Origin: an uncultured Verrucomicrobiota bacterium
GTDB taxonomy: Bacteria; Verrucomicrobiota; Kiritimatiellia; SS1-B-03-39; UBA6053
Direction of reading: 5' to 3'
Assembly (NCBI GenBank): GCA_937127435.1
Contig: CAKZLZ010000033.1
Span: 1 to 44,014, forward strand
Length of the DNA: 44,014 bases
Each line of letters opens with the position of its first letter. Positions within the stretch are counted from its first letter, which is position 1. Both the position numbers and the translations under genes were made by a program. Below, one piece after another: positions 16,824 through 24,909 of this stretch. Below the pieces are notes generated by a model that worked only from the letters and a program-made list of their open reading frames with translations, was not told the origin of the DNA and made no database searches.

Positions 16824-17402
16824 CTATTCTTTGTCGATGATCGACCCTTCAAAGGCAATCCGGGGATCCTCCACGTTTACCAATTCATGCAGTTCGTAGA
16901 CGTTGTGGTACCCGTAACCGTAAAGGTTCAGGTAAGTGGGCACATTCAACGCCATCATTCTAGGTTTGGCCTGAGCTGCAAATTGAGTGGTCGGGGTCAC
17001 TTTGGGTACTATGGGCAAAACGATTTTCGTGGCAAAGTCCCGCTGATTGCCTTCGAAGTTGTTGTTGCAGTAAATGAGGATGGTGGTGTCCGGCGAGGGG
17101 ATGAGTTGGGCAAGATTGGCTTGGGTGAAATCAGAGAAGTTTAAGTGAACCGCTCCTTTCACATGAATGCGGTCAAAGCGGAATTTAGATCGGGTATCCA
17201 AAATGATGACCCCGTCTTTTTTGCTCATTTTAAGAAATGTATCCAGGTCGATAAGGCGATCGGCCCGGTGTGCTTCTACTTTCTCGACCAGATTTTTATA
17301 GTCTTCAAAACTTACTTTCGCGATGGGGTAATCAGCTTCTTCAGCCGCGGCGGAAACAAAGCAGAAAATGAATGATACAAGGGTGACGAATAGGATTTTC
17401 AT
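16824..17402 (-). CDS. Exported rhodanese-domain protein
   Basis: The 192-residue protein has a signal peptide (about 1-20, MKILFVTLVSFIFCFVSAAA). A rhodanese-like domain follows (about 52-180) with GVIILDTRSKFRFDRIHVKG and HLNFSDF. The active-site Cys112 lies in ILIYCNNNFEGNQRD, so it is potentially catalytic. Rhodaneses move sulfane sulfur; an exported single-domain form probably acts in the periplasm on an unknown acceptor. It heads a minus-strand set with the small membrane protein and gluQ. No partner reveals its substrate. Confidence 0.82.
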   Translation of the reverse strand: MKILFVTLVSFIFCFVSAAAEEADYPIAKVSFEDYKNLVEKVEAHRADRLIDLDTFLKMSKKDGVIILDTRSKFRFDRIHVKGAVHLNFSDFTQANLAQLIPSPDTTILIYCNNNFEGNQRDFATKIVLPIVPKVTPTTQFAAQAKPRMMALNVPTYLNLYGYGYHNVYELHELVNVEDPRIAFEGSIIDKE

Positions 17403-17469
17403 TTGAATGGCCAGTGGGGTTGAGGTGTGGGGAAGGCTGTTTTCATCATATCACCTTTATCAGAATATG

Positions 17470-18177
17470 TTAAACTTTTCCTTTCAGGTAAGCCTGCCGT
17501 TCTGGTTTCGGGAATTTTTCCAGGGCGTAGCGCAGGGTAGTGCGATGCATGAATTGGGCATGTGATTGGAGGAAGTCCTCTAAGACTTGTTTGTCGCGGT
17601 TGCCGATTTCTTTGAGCATCCAGCCCACCACTTTGTGGATGAGATCCTCTGGATCCTGCAGTAAAATTTCCGCCAGCTGCAGGCTGTCGTCATAGTCATT
17701 TTTGCGAATGTAGTGCAGGGTGGAAAGCATCGCGATGCGGCGCTCCCACAGGCTTGGGGATTTTGCGAGGGTGTACAATGGGGCCCGGCTTTTGTGTTCC
17801 AGGTAAGGCCCCACAATGAAATAAGCGGAGCAGTCTACCAGATCCCAACTGCTCAGATATGCGGTATGCTGGAGATAGAAATTGTAGACCGCGGTTTTTT
17901 CATTCTCATCCGCACATTTATATTTTTGAACCAGAATGAGCAGAGCCAGCAATCGTGATTCGTGGAAAGGGGAGGTCAGAAGTTCAGGAACTTCATTCAG
18001 GGGGAGCGTGCTGTTTTGTTTAGCCAGCTCCCGCAGTTTCGGCATGCGGATTCCGAGGGTTTCGGTTTCTTTTTCGCCGAGTTTATGGAAGCGTTTCGCC
18101 TTCCCGGCTTTCTCCGGGTCTGCGAGGGCTTTTAATTGTGCTTCGAGAGAGTGGGCTGAATTCATCCCCCGAAACAC
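17470..18177 (-). CDS. AlkD-like DNA alkylation repair protein
   Basis: The 235-residue, all-helical protein matches the DNA alkylation repair (AlkD/HEAT-like) family. It has LGIRMPKLRELAKQ, SRLLALLILVQKY, SSWDLVDCSAYFIVGPYL, LWERRIAMLSTLHYIRKND and DLIHKVVGWMLKEIGNRD. The WDLVD and KVVGWMLKEIG segments match the family's DNA-binding and catalytic face. AlkD removes positively charged alkylated bases without base flipping. The start is GTG at 18175-18177 with AAGG upstream; an ATG at 18163-18165 has a G-run too close to it. It lies immediately downstream of GH16, likely by chance of gene order. Confidence 0.9.
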   Translation of the reverse strand: MFRGMNSAHSLEAQLKALADPEKAGKAKRFHKLGEKETETLGIRMPKLRELAKQNSTLPLNEVPELLTSPFHESRLLALLILVQKYKCADENEKTAVYNFYLQHTAYLSSWDLVDCSAYFIVGPYLEHKSRAPLYTLAKSPSLWERRIAMLSTLHYIRKNDYDDSLQLAEILLQDPEDLIHKVVGWMLKEIGNRDKQVLEDFLQSHAQFMHRTTLRYALEKFPKPERQAYLKGKV

Positions 18178-18186
18178 ATCAGATCC

Positions 18187-19395
18187 TTACTCTGAACGCC
18201 ATACTTTTATGGAACGAATTGTCATATCACCGGAGCCTTGATCATAGCTGGCATCGGGTTTGGCTTTGACCGCAACGTTGGTGAGCGGATACCAGGTGCG
18301 GCCCTGGAAGGGGTTGGCGTATTGCATGGTTTCAACCCCATCGATAAACATCACAATCCATTCGGGATGAACGGTGACGGCAAAGGTGTGAAAATCGGAA
18401 TCGAGGGTGTTGGGAAGGCCGAAGTCTGACATTTTGATCCGCATGGCATCCCGGGTAAAGGTTCTTTTGCCATGCTCGCCGCCATGGATGTTTGTGGCCA
18501 GATTCGATGAAAATTTCCAGGAGCCGTTGTATCCGAATCCTTCATAGACATCGATTTCCGGCGGCCATCCGCTGGTGGGCAACAACCAGAGGGCGGGCCA
18601 GGAGCCAAAACGGTTCGGCATTTTAACCACCCATTCCACACTGCCGTATTTAAACTGGGTTTCCGGGGTATTGTGACCCGAGAGCATGGCCGCCAAGAAT
18701 GGGTATTCTTTAGAACCTTTTTTTGCCGGTTCATCCAGACGGCGGGTGGACAGTTTTAATCCTTCAGGGCTGCGCACAAATCCGCCCATGTCGACGGTTC
18801 CATAGTAACCGGTCTCCTGATTTCCATCCTGGGTGCGGCCGTGATGCAGGGAGGTGGAAAGAGAGCCGGATCCGCCTTTGTCATCAAACTGAATCGTTTC
18901 GCCGGTGACCGAATACACGGGTTCTCCAAAGGGTTTAAAGGACAAAGCTTCGCGTCCCTCGTCTTCGATGGGCTCATTGACCGCACCTGCTTTTGCGGTG
19001 ATGAGGATGCCGCCTCCTTCACGTTTTGCCCCATCGGGGACCGAGGATTGAACGGCTTTCACATTGTTGCCTTCTTTCATGCTCCCAACGGCAAAGCTTA
19101 CGGTTTTGCTGAGGGGGTCTCCGGGCCGGAAGATCACCGCTTTGGTGGTGTCAGGTTTTGCCCGTCCGCCTTGACCGTTGTACACCCGAATATGCGCGAC
19201 GACGGTGTTCGGGCTTTCGATGTCCATGGTAACCGGTACATGGACTTCGGTGGTGTCGACCGGAACCTCAAAGCTTTCAATCCGGACTTTGGCTGCGGGA
19301 GGATAGGCGTGGCCATTTTGATAAATATCGTCCTGGGCAATGAGGGGGAGAGACGCAAAGAGGAGGATGGAGAGCGGTTTACGAAATATTTTCAT
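18187..19395 (-). CDS. Secreted glycoside hydrolase family 16 enzyme
   Basis: The 402-residue protein has a signal peptide (about 1-20, ending SLPLIAQ). A beta-rich N-terminal module of about 110 residues (CBM-like or cadherin-like) comes next, then a GH16 jelly roll. The catalytic ExDxxE appears in PPEIDVYEGFG (Glu280, Asp282, Glu285), preceded by the aromatic cleft segment FGSWPALWLLPTSGWP. GH16 enzymes cleave beta-1,3/1,4 glucans or marine galactans such as agar and porphyran. The exact substrate cannot be read from this sequence. It is followed by the alkD-like gene with a 9-nt gap. Confidence 0.9.
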   Translation of the reverse strand: MKIFRKPLSILLFASLPLIAQDDIYQNGHAYPPAAKVRIESFEVPVDTTEVHVPVTMDIESPNTVVAHIRVYNGQGGRAKPDTTKAVIFRPGDPLSKTVSFAVGSMKEGNNVKAVQSSVPDGAKREGGGILITAKAGAVNEPIEDEGREALSFKPFGEPVYSVTGETIQFDDKGGSGSLSTSLHHGRTQDGNQETGYYGTVDMGGFVRSPEGLKLSTRRLDEPAKKGSKEYPFLAAMLSGHNTPETQFKYGSVEWVVKMPNRFGSWPALWLLPTSGWPPEIDVYEGFGYNGSWKFSSNLATNIHGGEHGKRTFTRDAMRIKMSDFGLPNTLDSDFHTFAVTVHPEWIVMFIDGVETMQYANPFQGRTWYPLTNVAVKAKPDASYDQGSGDMTIRSIKVWRSE

Positions 19396-19518
19396 ACGAT
19401 TTTAAGAATTAAACAGGATGGAGTGCACAGATGCGCAACTGTGACGATAAGGTAAGTATTCGGGCTTTGGCAAGGTGAATGCGTGGGGATTTTTCTTGGG
19501 GCGGCAGGTTGTGGGTTG

Positions 19519-19563
19519 CTTTAGCGGCGAGGCCGCTAAAGATCACAGGCAGGAATGCCTGTG
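19519..19563. terminator. Two adjacent hairpins at the era 3' end
   Basis: CTTTAGCGGC and GCCGCTAAAG (19519-19541) form a 10-bp stem with a 3-nt loop. Immediately after, CACAGGCA and TGCCTGTG (19544-19563) form an 8-bp stem with loop GGAA. The second ends one base before the era stop codon. There is no T-run, so these may be extragenic palindromes that also act as transcript ends. The GGCA-NNNN-TGCC core recurs at 25862-25879. Confidence 0.55.
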
Positions 19564-20499
19564 TTACGCATAGCCGAGTTTGCGCAAAATCCAGAAGTTT
19601 TTGTCCCAGTCTTTTTCGACTTTGACGATCAGGGTGAGGTCGATGCGCACCCCGTAAATTTCATTCAGTTCAGAGGCGGCTTCCCCCCGGACAGCTTTGA
19701 GCACCCGCCCTTTGTTGCCGATGACCATACCTTTTTGCGAATTTTGGCGGACCAGGACATGGGCTTCGATTTTCCATTTTTTATCCGTTTCGACCAGGCT
19801 TTCCACCCAGACGGCAATGGAGTGGGGGAGTTCCTGTCGCAAGCGCATGAGGAATTTTTCACGGATAAAATCTCCGATGGCCAATTTCCGGGGAAAGTCT
19901 GAAACCATATCTTCGGGGAAGAGCAGGGGGCCTGCGGGCATCGCGGTCATTAACCAGTCGCGTAATTCATCAATATTGAGGCCAATGCTGGCGGAGACAT
20001 CCATCCAGTGGGGTTGGGGCGGCTCTTCAGTTTCCGCGGTGATTTCCGCCCACATCTGTTTATAGATTTCTCCGGATTTATCGTCGCGATCACATTTATT
20101 GAGGAGGAAGAGCAGTTTGACTTCTTTTTCCTGAACCAGTTTCCGCATCCAGCCCTCGACTTCCATGCGGGGTTTTTCCGCCCGGTCCATCACCAACATC
20201 ACCACATCCATTCCCTCGGTGGCACCGCGGGCCATTTTGTTCATTTGTTGGTTCAGTTGTTTCTTGCCTGTGCTGTGCACGCCGGGGGTATCGAGAAAGA
20301 CCACTTGTCCCCGCGCTTCGGTGAGAATCGCCCTCACAATATTCCGGGTGGTTTGCGCAACCGGACTCACGATGGAAATTTTTTCTCCCGTGAGCTGATT
20401 GATCAGCGAAGATTTACCCGCGTTGGCGGCACCCACCACGGCCACCATTCCGGCATGGGTTTGGGGAAGCGGGCTCGGATTTTCGTTTTCAGGTTGCAT
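19564..20499 (-). CDS. era: GTPase Era
   Basis: Era is an essential GTPase that binds 16S rRNA during small-subunit assembly. G1 is GAANAGKS (residues 23-30), the switch region is SIVSPVAQTTRNIV, G3 is DTPG and G4 is NKCD. A C-terminal KH domain contains KGMVIGNKGRVLKAVRGEAA. The 311-residue length fits the family. ATG at 20497-20499 (MQPENENPSPL) was chosen; an ATG at 20536-20538 would add 13 residues. Neither has a clear ribosome binding site. Upstream, starting 77 bases away, is repeat cluster A. Confidence 0.95.
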   Translation of the reverse strand: MQPENENPSPLPQTHAGMVAVVGAANAGKSSLINQLTGEKISIVSPVAQTTRNIVRAILTEARGQVVFLDTPGVHSTGKKQLNQQMNKMARGATEGMDVVMLVMDRAEKPRMEVEGWMRKLVQEKEVKLLFLLNKCDRDDKSGEIYKQMWAEITAETEEPPQPHWMDVSASIGLNIDELRDWLMTAMPAGPLLFPEDMVSDFPRKLAIGDFIREKFLMRLRQELPHSIAVWVESLVETDKKWKIEAHVLVRQNSQKGMVIGNKGRVLKAVRGEAASELNEIYGVRIDLTLIVKVEKDWDKNFWILRKLGYA

Positions 20500-20576
20500 G
20501 GGCTTGTGTGTAAACGAATTTGTTGGAGACACAAGCATTCTGTACTGGCGATCGTTTTTGGAGGCTTCGGGTTGCG

Positions 20577-21087
20577 GTAGTTCCATCGTCCCGATGGAAA
20601 ACGAATGCTTCGGTTTTCCGCGGGGGCCGCGGAACTACGGCTTTGGGTTTTGTAGTTCCATCGCCCCGATGGAAAACGAATGCTTCGGTTTTCCGCGGGG
20701 ACCGCGGAACTACGTCTTTGGGTTTTGTAGTTCCATCGTCCCGATGGAAAACGAATGCTTCGGATTTACCGCGGGGGCCGCGGAACTACGCTTGCGGATG
20801 CTTAGGTTTTCCGCGGGGACCGCGGAACTACGCTTGCGAATGCTTCGGATTTACCGCGGGGGCCCCTGGCCGCTGGGGCGTCCTTCGGGCAGGCGCGGAA
20901 CTACGCTTGCGAATGCTTAGGATTTACCGCGGGGGCCCCTGGCCGCTGGTGCGTCCTTCGGGCAGGCGCGGAACTACAGCTTGCGGATGCTTCGGATTTA
21001 CCGCGGGGGCCCTTGGCCGCTGGGGCGTCCTTCCCTGGCCGTTCACGTGCCGGAACGGCACGGGCAGGCGGGCAGGCGCGAAACTAC
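20577..21087. repeat. Repeat cluster A: tandem two-hairpin units plus composite derivatives
   Basis: Three full units occur at 20577-20638, 20652-20713 and 20727-20789 (period 75). Each begins GTAGTTCC and ends GGAACTAC. Each contains hairpin 1 (CCATCG, 3-nt loop, CGATGG) and hairpin 2 (CCGCGG, GGG or GGA loop, CCGCGG). Half-units follow, ending at 20831, 20904 and 20977 (period 73). In the last two and in the tail a CCTGGCCGCTGGGG-type module is embedded in hairpin 2. The tail also contains GTGCCG-GAA-CGGCAC (21047-21061). The right end supplies the stop codon of the GH5-like gene. Open frames through it are repetitive artefacts. Confidence 0.9.
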
Positions 21088-22106
21088 TTCTTTGGGTTTT
21101 CCCGGGTCAGGTTCGACAGAAGTTTAAAGAAGGCCTTTTTGCGCGGGGAACTGATTCCCCAGTCACAGGGCAGACTTTGGTATCCCTGTTCAAGTGCGGT
21201 TTCACCTTTTATGCGGTAATCAAAATATCCCCAGCTGACCTTTTCGTCGGTGGCGGCAAGAAAGTTGTTTTCCGCTTGCTGGAAATTGAAATGATCATCT
21301 TCGTTTATCACAACAGGTTGATTGCGGTAGTGGTCGGAAAGGCGCACTTTCCGGATCAATTCCCTGAGTTTTTCAGGATCGTGAACCCCGTTTCCATGGA
21401 TAAAGATCAGATCTGATTCCTGTAGAATCTGCGGAGAGGGAAGGACCCCTCCGCAAAAACTGGTTCCCGCATAGAGGGTGTTTTGCGAACGGTCTTTTAC
21501 CCGTGAAATCAATGTGTGGATTCGGTCAGGCCGGAGGATGTCGTGTACATACTTGGGATGGTCACATTCGTTTGCGACCTCGATGATTACGTGGCGGTCT
21601 CCCCGCTCCCCCAGCCAGTCGATGGTATTGTCTAACGCCCGGATGACGGCCGCTTCATCCTGAAGGGTTTGATCCTGTCCAAAATAAAACAAGCTCAGGA
21701 TACAAACCATTCCCAATCGGTCCGCTTCATTCAGAATCTTGGCAAGTCTATCCAGATATGGGCGCTTCAGACTTCCATCCGCCCGGTACGCCGAATTGAG
21801 CCAGAGTTGTTGCTGGCTGTACCCTTCCGGATTCCCTCCCTGCATCCCGAGAGTGAAGGCAAGCAACCCATGGGCCCGCCAGGCCGGCATGGCTGCCACG
21901 AAGGCGTCGGTGTTCCGCGCCGGATCCCAAGTGGCATCCGGCGTGTCCCAGCGGCGTCGGGTCTGAGGATTTTCGTCGTCGAATATACCCTGAATCATTC
22001 GGCTGTTCGGCAACAGTCCCTGCATGCGGTCATTCCCCGGAAAGGTGATTTGACCGTTGATGCAAAAGAGGTCTTTTCGAATTTCCAAATAAGTATTTTT
22101 CCGCAT
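21084..22106 (-). CDS. GH5-like (clan GH-A) glycoside hydrolase
   Basis: The 340-residue TIM-barrel protein has clan GH-A signatures. These are HVIIEVANECDHP with the putative acid/base Glu180, and QPVVINEDDHF with the putative nucleophile Glu269; their spacing of 89 residues fits strands 4 and 7. Upstream are ARNTDAFVAAMPAWRAHGLLAFTL and LNEADRLGMVCILSLFYFGQ. No signal peptide is visible from ATG at 22104-22106. Longer upstream frames run into the divergent gene. The substrate is unknown. Its stop codon (TAG, 21084-21086) lies inside the terminal GTAGTT-like end of repeat cluster A, so the C terminus may have been set by the repeat. It diverges from the GH63-like gene. Confidence 0.75.
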   Translation of the reverse strand: MRKNTYLEIRKDLFCINGQITFPGNDRMQGLLPNSRMIQGIFDDENPQTRRRWDTPDATWDPARNTDAFVAAMPAWRAHGLLAFTLGMQGGNPEGYSQQQLWLNSAYRADGSLKRPYLDRLAKILNEADRLGMVCILSLFYFGQDQTLQDEAAVIRALDNTIDWLGERGDRHVIIEVANECDHPKYVHDILRPDRIHTLISRVKDRSQNTLYAGTSFCGGVLPSPQILQESDLIFIHGNGVHDPEKLRELIRKVRLSDHYRNQPVVINEDDHFNFQQAENNFLAATDEKVSWGYFDYRIKGETALEQGYQSLPCDWGISSPRKKAFFKLLSNLTRENPKK

Positions 22107-22183
22107 AGTTGTTCGGGGGGAATTGTTGTATTGAACTTGTTCATCTTTCTTCTGACTGTCAAGGATGTCCCGTGAGCCACAAA

Positions 22184-24877
22184 ATGAATTTAACTGACAC
22201 TGCTTTAAACTTTTTTTCATATCCACGAGTAGAGGATCCCTTTTCATGGCGGGAAAACCCGGCACAACATCTGGCCGGCAGACATGACTGTTCGCTGGGG
22301 GAGTGGGGGCCCTACAACAAGCGGTTTTTCGGTATCAGTCATTTGCCGGGACCGGAAGGGGTGCGGGTCGATTGGGTGGTGGTGCCGGAATTACACCGCC
22401 GAAGTTTTGCGGTTCCCTCCGCATTGCGGGAGGCGGGGTATTTGCCCTGGCAGGCGGATCCGGAATTGCGGAGCTACAGTTACCGTCAGCAGATTTTGGA
22501 TAAGGACCGGCTGTATGCGGATGTTTCGTTTGAAACCCGGGCCGACGGTCGCTGTCTGATCGGCATTGACCTGGTTAATCAGACGGATCTCGCGCATGAT
22601 GTGCGTTTGCATTTGCTGGCGGGACTCCAGCCTTTGGCTACCGGTTCGTGGTCGCCGAAGCTGATTCAGGCCGCCCGAATCCGTTTGCCGGAGGAAAGTC
22701 TTTGGATGGATGCCTTGTCTTATACGAGTGCCACCCTCGGCGGCCTGCCCGGTTGCGAAGGTCTGGCGAACGACGCGCGACGTCAGGGAGAAATGTTGGC
22801 GGACGGGTTGGTGGACGGACAGGGGATGCACTGGCCGGCGGATCGTGAGGGGGGGGCACAAGCGGTCTACCATTTTCCTGCGGAGAAGAAATGGACGTCC
22901 TTTCAGTTGCGTGTGCTCTCCAAATCTCCGGAAGTTCAAGCTCAAGTGATGATGGGAGATCAGCGTTTGGATCTGGTTCTTCGTTCCGGTGAACTGAGTG
23001 CGCCCTTTCCTGTTCCCGAAGGAACTGCTGCATGTACCCTGTGTTTTCCCGGTGGAGAAGAACTGATCTTGGATGGTTGGGTTTTGAATGGAGGGGGGGA
23101 TTCCACTGCGAAAGTTGTGTTTCCTGATTGGGCTGCGTCGCCTGAAGTTCAGGCGGAGGGAAATGCGGCCGACGTGAGTTGGCCTGCACTTGCGGATGGA
23201 TATAAAGTCGAAGGGGAGGAGACGATGAGGGTGCGCCGGCTTAAAGGGGATCTGGAATCCTGCCTGTTGTTGTCGCTGCATAATCATGTGTCGGATGAAA
23301 TTCTGGGAGAAGGTGCCGGTGAGTTTGTTGAGTTTATTTTGCCCATGGTTTCGGTGCCGGCTGAAAATCAGGTGACGCAGCGCTATACGATTTCAGGGAA
23401 GTCATGGGGGCGGGGCGCCCCCGATCCAACGGTTCCGAATCGGGGGAACTCATGCCCCCGCGACCCTCAACTTGGAGAAAAATTCCGTTTTGGGGTGGAG
23501 CGGCTGGCGGCGGTTTTGTTTAGCAATGTGGTGTATCCGGTTCGAATCAAAGGGCAGAATATCCGCCACCATCCGCCGGGCCGCTGGTGGGATTCGTTGT
23601 ACACCTGGGATTGCGGATTTATCGGTTTGGGTATGGGGGAGATCAGTCCCCGTCGGGCGGTGGAGATGCTCAACACTTATGTGACGGAAGTCGACGACGT
23701 CGAAGCGGCTTATGTGCATCACGGCTCACCGGTCCCGGTGCAATTCTATTTGTATTTTGATCTCTGGCAGAAAACCCAGGACCGGGAGATGCTGGCCTTC
23801 TTTTATCCGCGCTTGAAAAAGTATTTGGAATATTTGGCAGGGATCGATCCGCGTTCTTCCACCCGTCCGTATGAACATCATCTTTTGCAGACCTGGGAAC
23901 TGTTTTACAATTCCGGGGGCTGGGATGACTATCCGCCTCAACAGTTTTTGACTGCAAATGAAGAGCGGCGGAAGCATATTTGTCCGATGGTGGTGAGTTC
24001 CCACGTGGCGGTGGCCTCCCAAATTATGGCGATGGCCGCGCAAGAGTTGGGAGAAGATGCCGCGCCTTGGATTCACCTTTCAGCGGCATTGCAAAAAGAT
24101 ATGGATAGCTATGCATGGGATGAAGCCTCCGGATTGTATGGCTATTTGGAACACGACGGCCAGGGGCATCCGCAAGGCGTCTTTCTTGATCCGGTGAGCG
24201 GGGAGAATTTCAACCGGGGATTGGATGGTGCGATGCCGGTATTAAGCGGAGCTTGTGATCCGGAACGGACAGACAGAGTTTGGAACGCTCTGGCTGATGA
24301 AAGTAGGTTTCAGACGGACATGGGCCTCTCCACCGTGGACCAGCAGGCACCGTATTACTCCACCAAAGGGTATTGGAACGGGGCGGTTTGGATGCCTTAT
24401 CAATATCTGTTTTGGCGCGGAGCCCTGGATGCGGGCAAGGGGAAGTTTGCGAGGATGTTGGCGGAAAAAGTTTTAAAAACCTGGCAGCGTGAAACCCAAG
24501 ATGCTTATGCCTGTTTTGAACACTTTATGGTGGAGTCCGGACGCGGGGCCGGGTGGCATCATTTCGGCGGGTTGTCTTCACCGGTTTTAAATTTGTACGC
24601 GGCGTATTTTGTGCCGGGACGGATCAGCACCGGCTTTCGCAGTTGGATTCATGATCAGCAATGGTCGGAAGATCTGCGTCAGGTAAAGTTGACGATTTCC
24701 GTACAGGTTGGATCGGGCGGGGAAGCGCCGATTTGTTTGGTGTGTATGCCGGAATCGGCGACCTACCGGGTGAAAAGGAAGGGACAACTTTTGGAGGGAC
24801 TGCAAGCGGATGAGGGTTGTCTGGAGATCCCGCTTTTGATTGAAGAGGGGAAACAAGTAATAGAAATTTTCGGCTGA
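22184..24877 (+). CDS. GH63-like alpha-glycosidase with (alpha/alpha)6 barrel
   Basis: The 897-residue cytoplasmic-looking protein starts MNLTDTALNFFSYPRVEDPF. The N-terminal ~430 residues are beta-rich. The C-terminal barrel carries RWWDSLYTWDCGFIGLGMGE (candidate general acid Asp476), GGWDDYPPQQ, SSHVAVASQIMAMAAQELGE, YWNGAVWMPYQYLFWRGA and YACFEHFMVESGRGAGWHHF (Glu779 and Glu784 candidates). This pattern fits the GH63/GH37 clan of inverting alpha-glycosidases and the related mannosylglycerate-hydrolase types. The start is set by ATG at 22184; an ORF extension to 22109 overlaps the divergent promoter. With the divergent GH5-like gene it likely degrades an oligosaccharide inside the cell. 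Confidence 0.82.
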   Translation: MNLTDTALNFFSYPRVEDPFSWRENPAQHLAGRHDCSLGEWGPYNKRFFGISHLPGPEGVRVDWVVVPELHRRSFAVPSALREAGYLPWQADPELRSYSYRQQILDKDRLYADVSFETRADGRCLIGIDLVNQTDLAHDVRLHLLAGLQPLATGSWSPKLIQAARIRLPEESLWMDALSYTSATLGGLPGCEGLANDARRQGEMLADGLVDGQGMHWPADREGGAQAVYHFPAEKKWTSFQLRVLSKSPEVQAQVMMGDQRLDLVLRSGELSAPFPVPEGTAACTLCFPGGEELILDGWVLNGGGDSTAKVVFPDWAASPEVQAEGNAADVSWPALADGYKVEGEETMRVRRLKGDLESCLLLSLHNHVSDEILGEGAGEFVEFILPMVSVPAENQVTQRYTISGKSWGRGAPDPTVPNRGNSCPRDPQLGEKFRFGVERLAAVLFSNVVYPVRIKGQNIRHHPPGRWWDSLYTWDCGFIGLGMGEISPRRAVEMLNTYVTEVDDVEAAYVHHGSPVPVQFYLYFDLWQKTQDREMLAFFYPRLKKYLEYLAGIDPRSSTRPYEHHLLQTWELFYNSGGWDDYPPQQFLTANEERRKHICPMVVSSHVAVASQIMAMAAQELGEDAAPWIHLSAALQKDMDSYAWDEASGLYGYLEHDGQGHPQGVFLDPVSGENFNRGLDGAMPVLSGACDPERTDRVWNALADESRFQTDMGLSTVDQQAPYYSTKGYWNGAVWMPYQYLFWRGALDAGKGKFARMLAEKVLKTWQRETQDAYACFEHFMVESGRGAGWHHFGGLSSPVLNLYAAYFVPGRISTGFRSWIHDQQWSEDLRQVKLTISVQVGSGGEAPICLVCMPESATYRVKRKGQLLEGLQADEGCLEIPLLIEEGKQVIEIFG

Positions 24878-24909
24878 GGGTACAAATGCCCACAATTTCA
24901 GGAGAAAAA

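Noticed and set aside
20399..21416. Long plus-strand open frames with repeated peptides across cluster A
   Set aside because: They exist because the repeat period (75 or 73) and the GC-rich units avoid stops. They have no ribosome binding site and overlap era and the GH5-like gene antisense.
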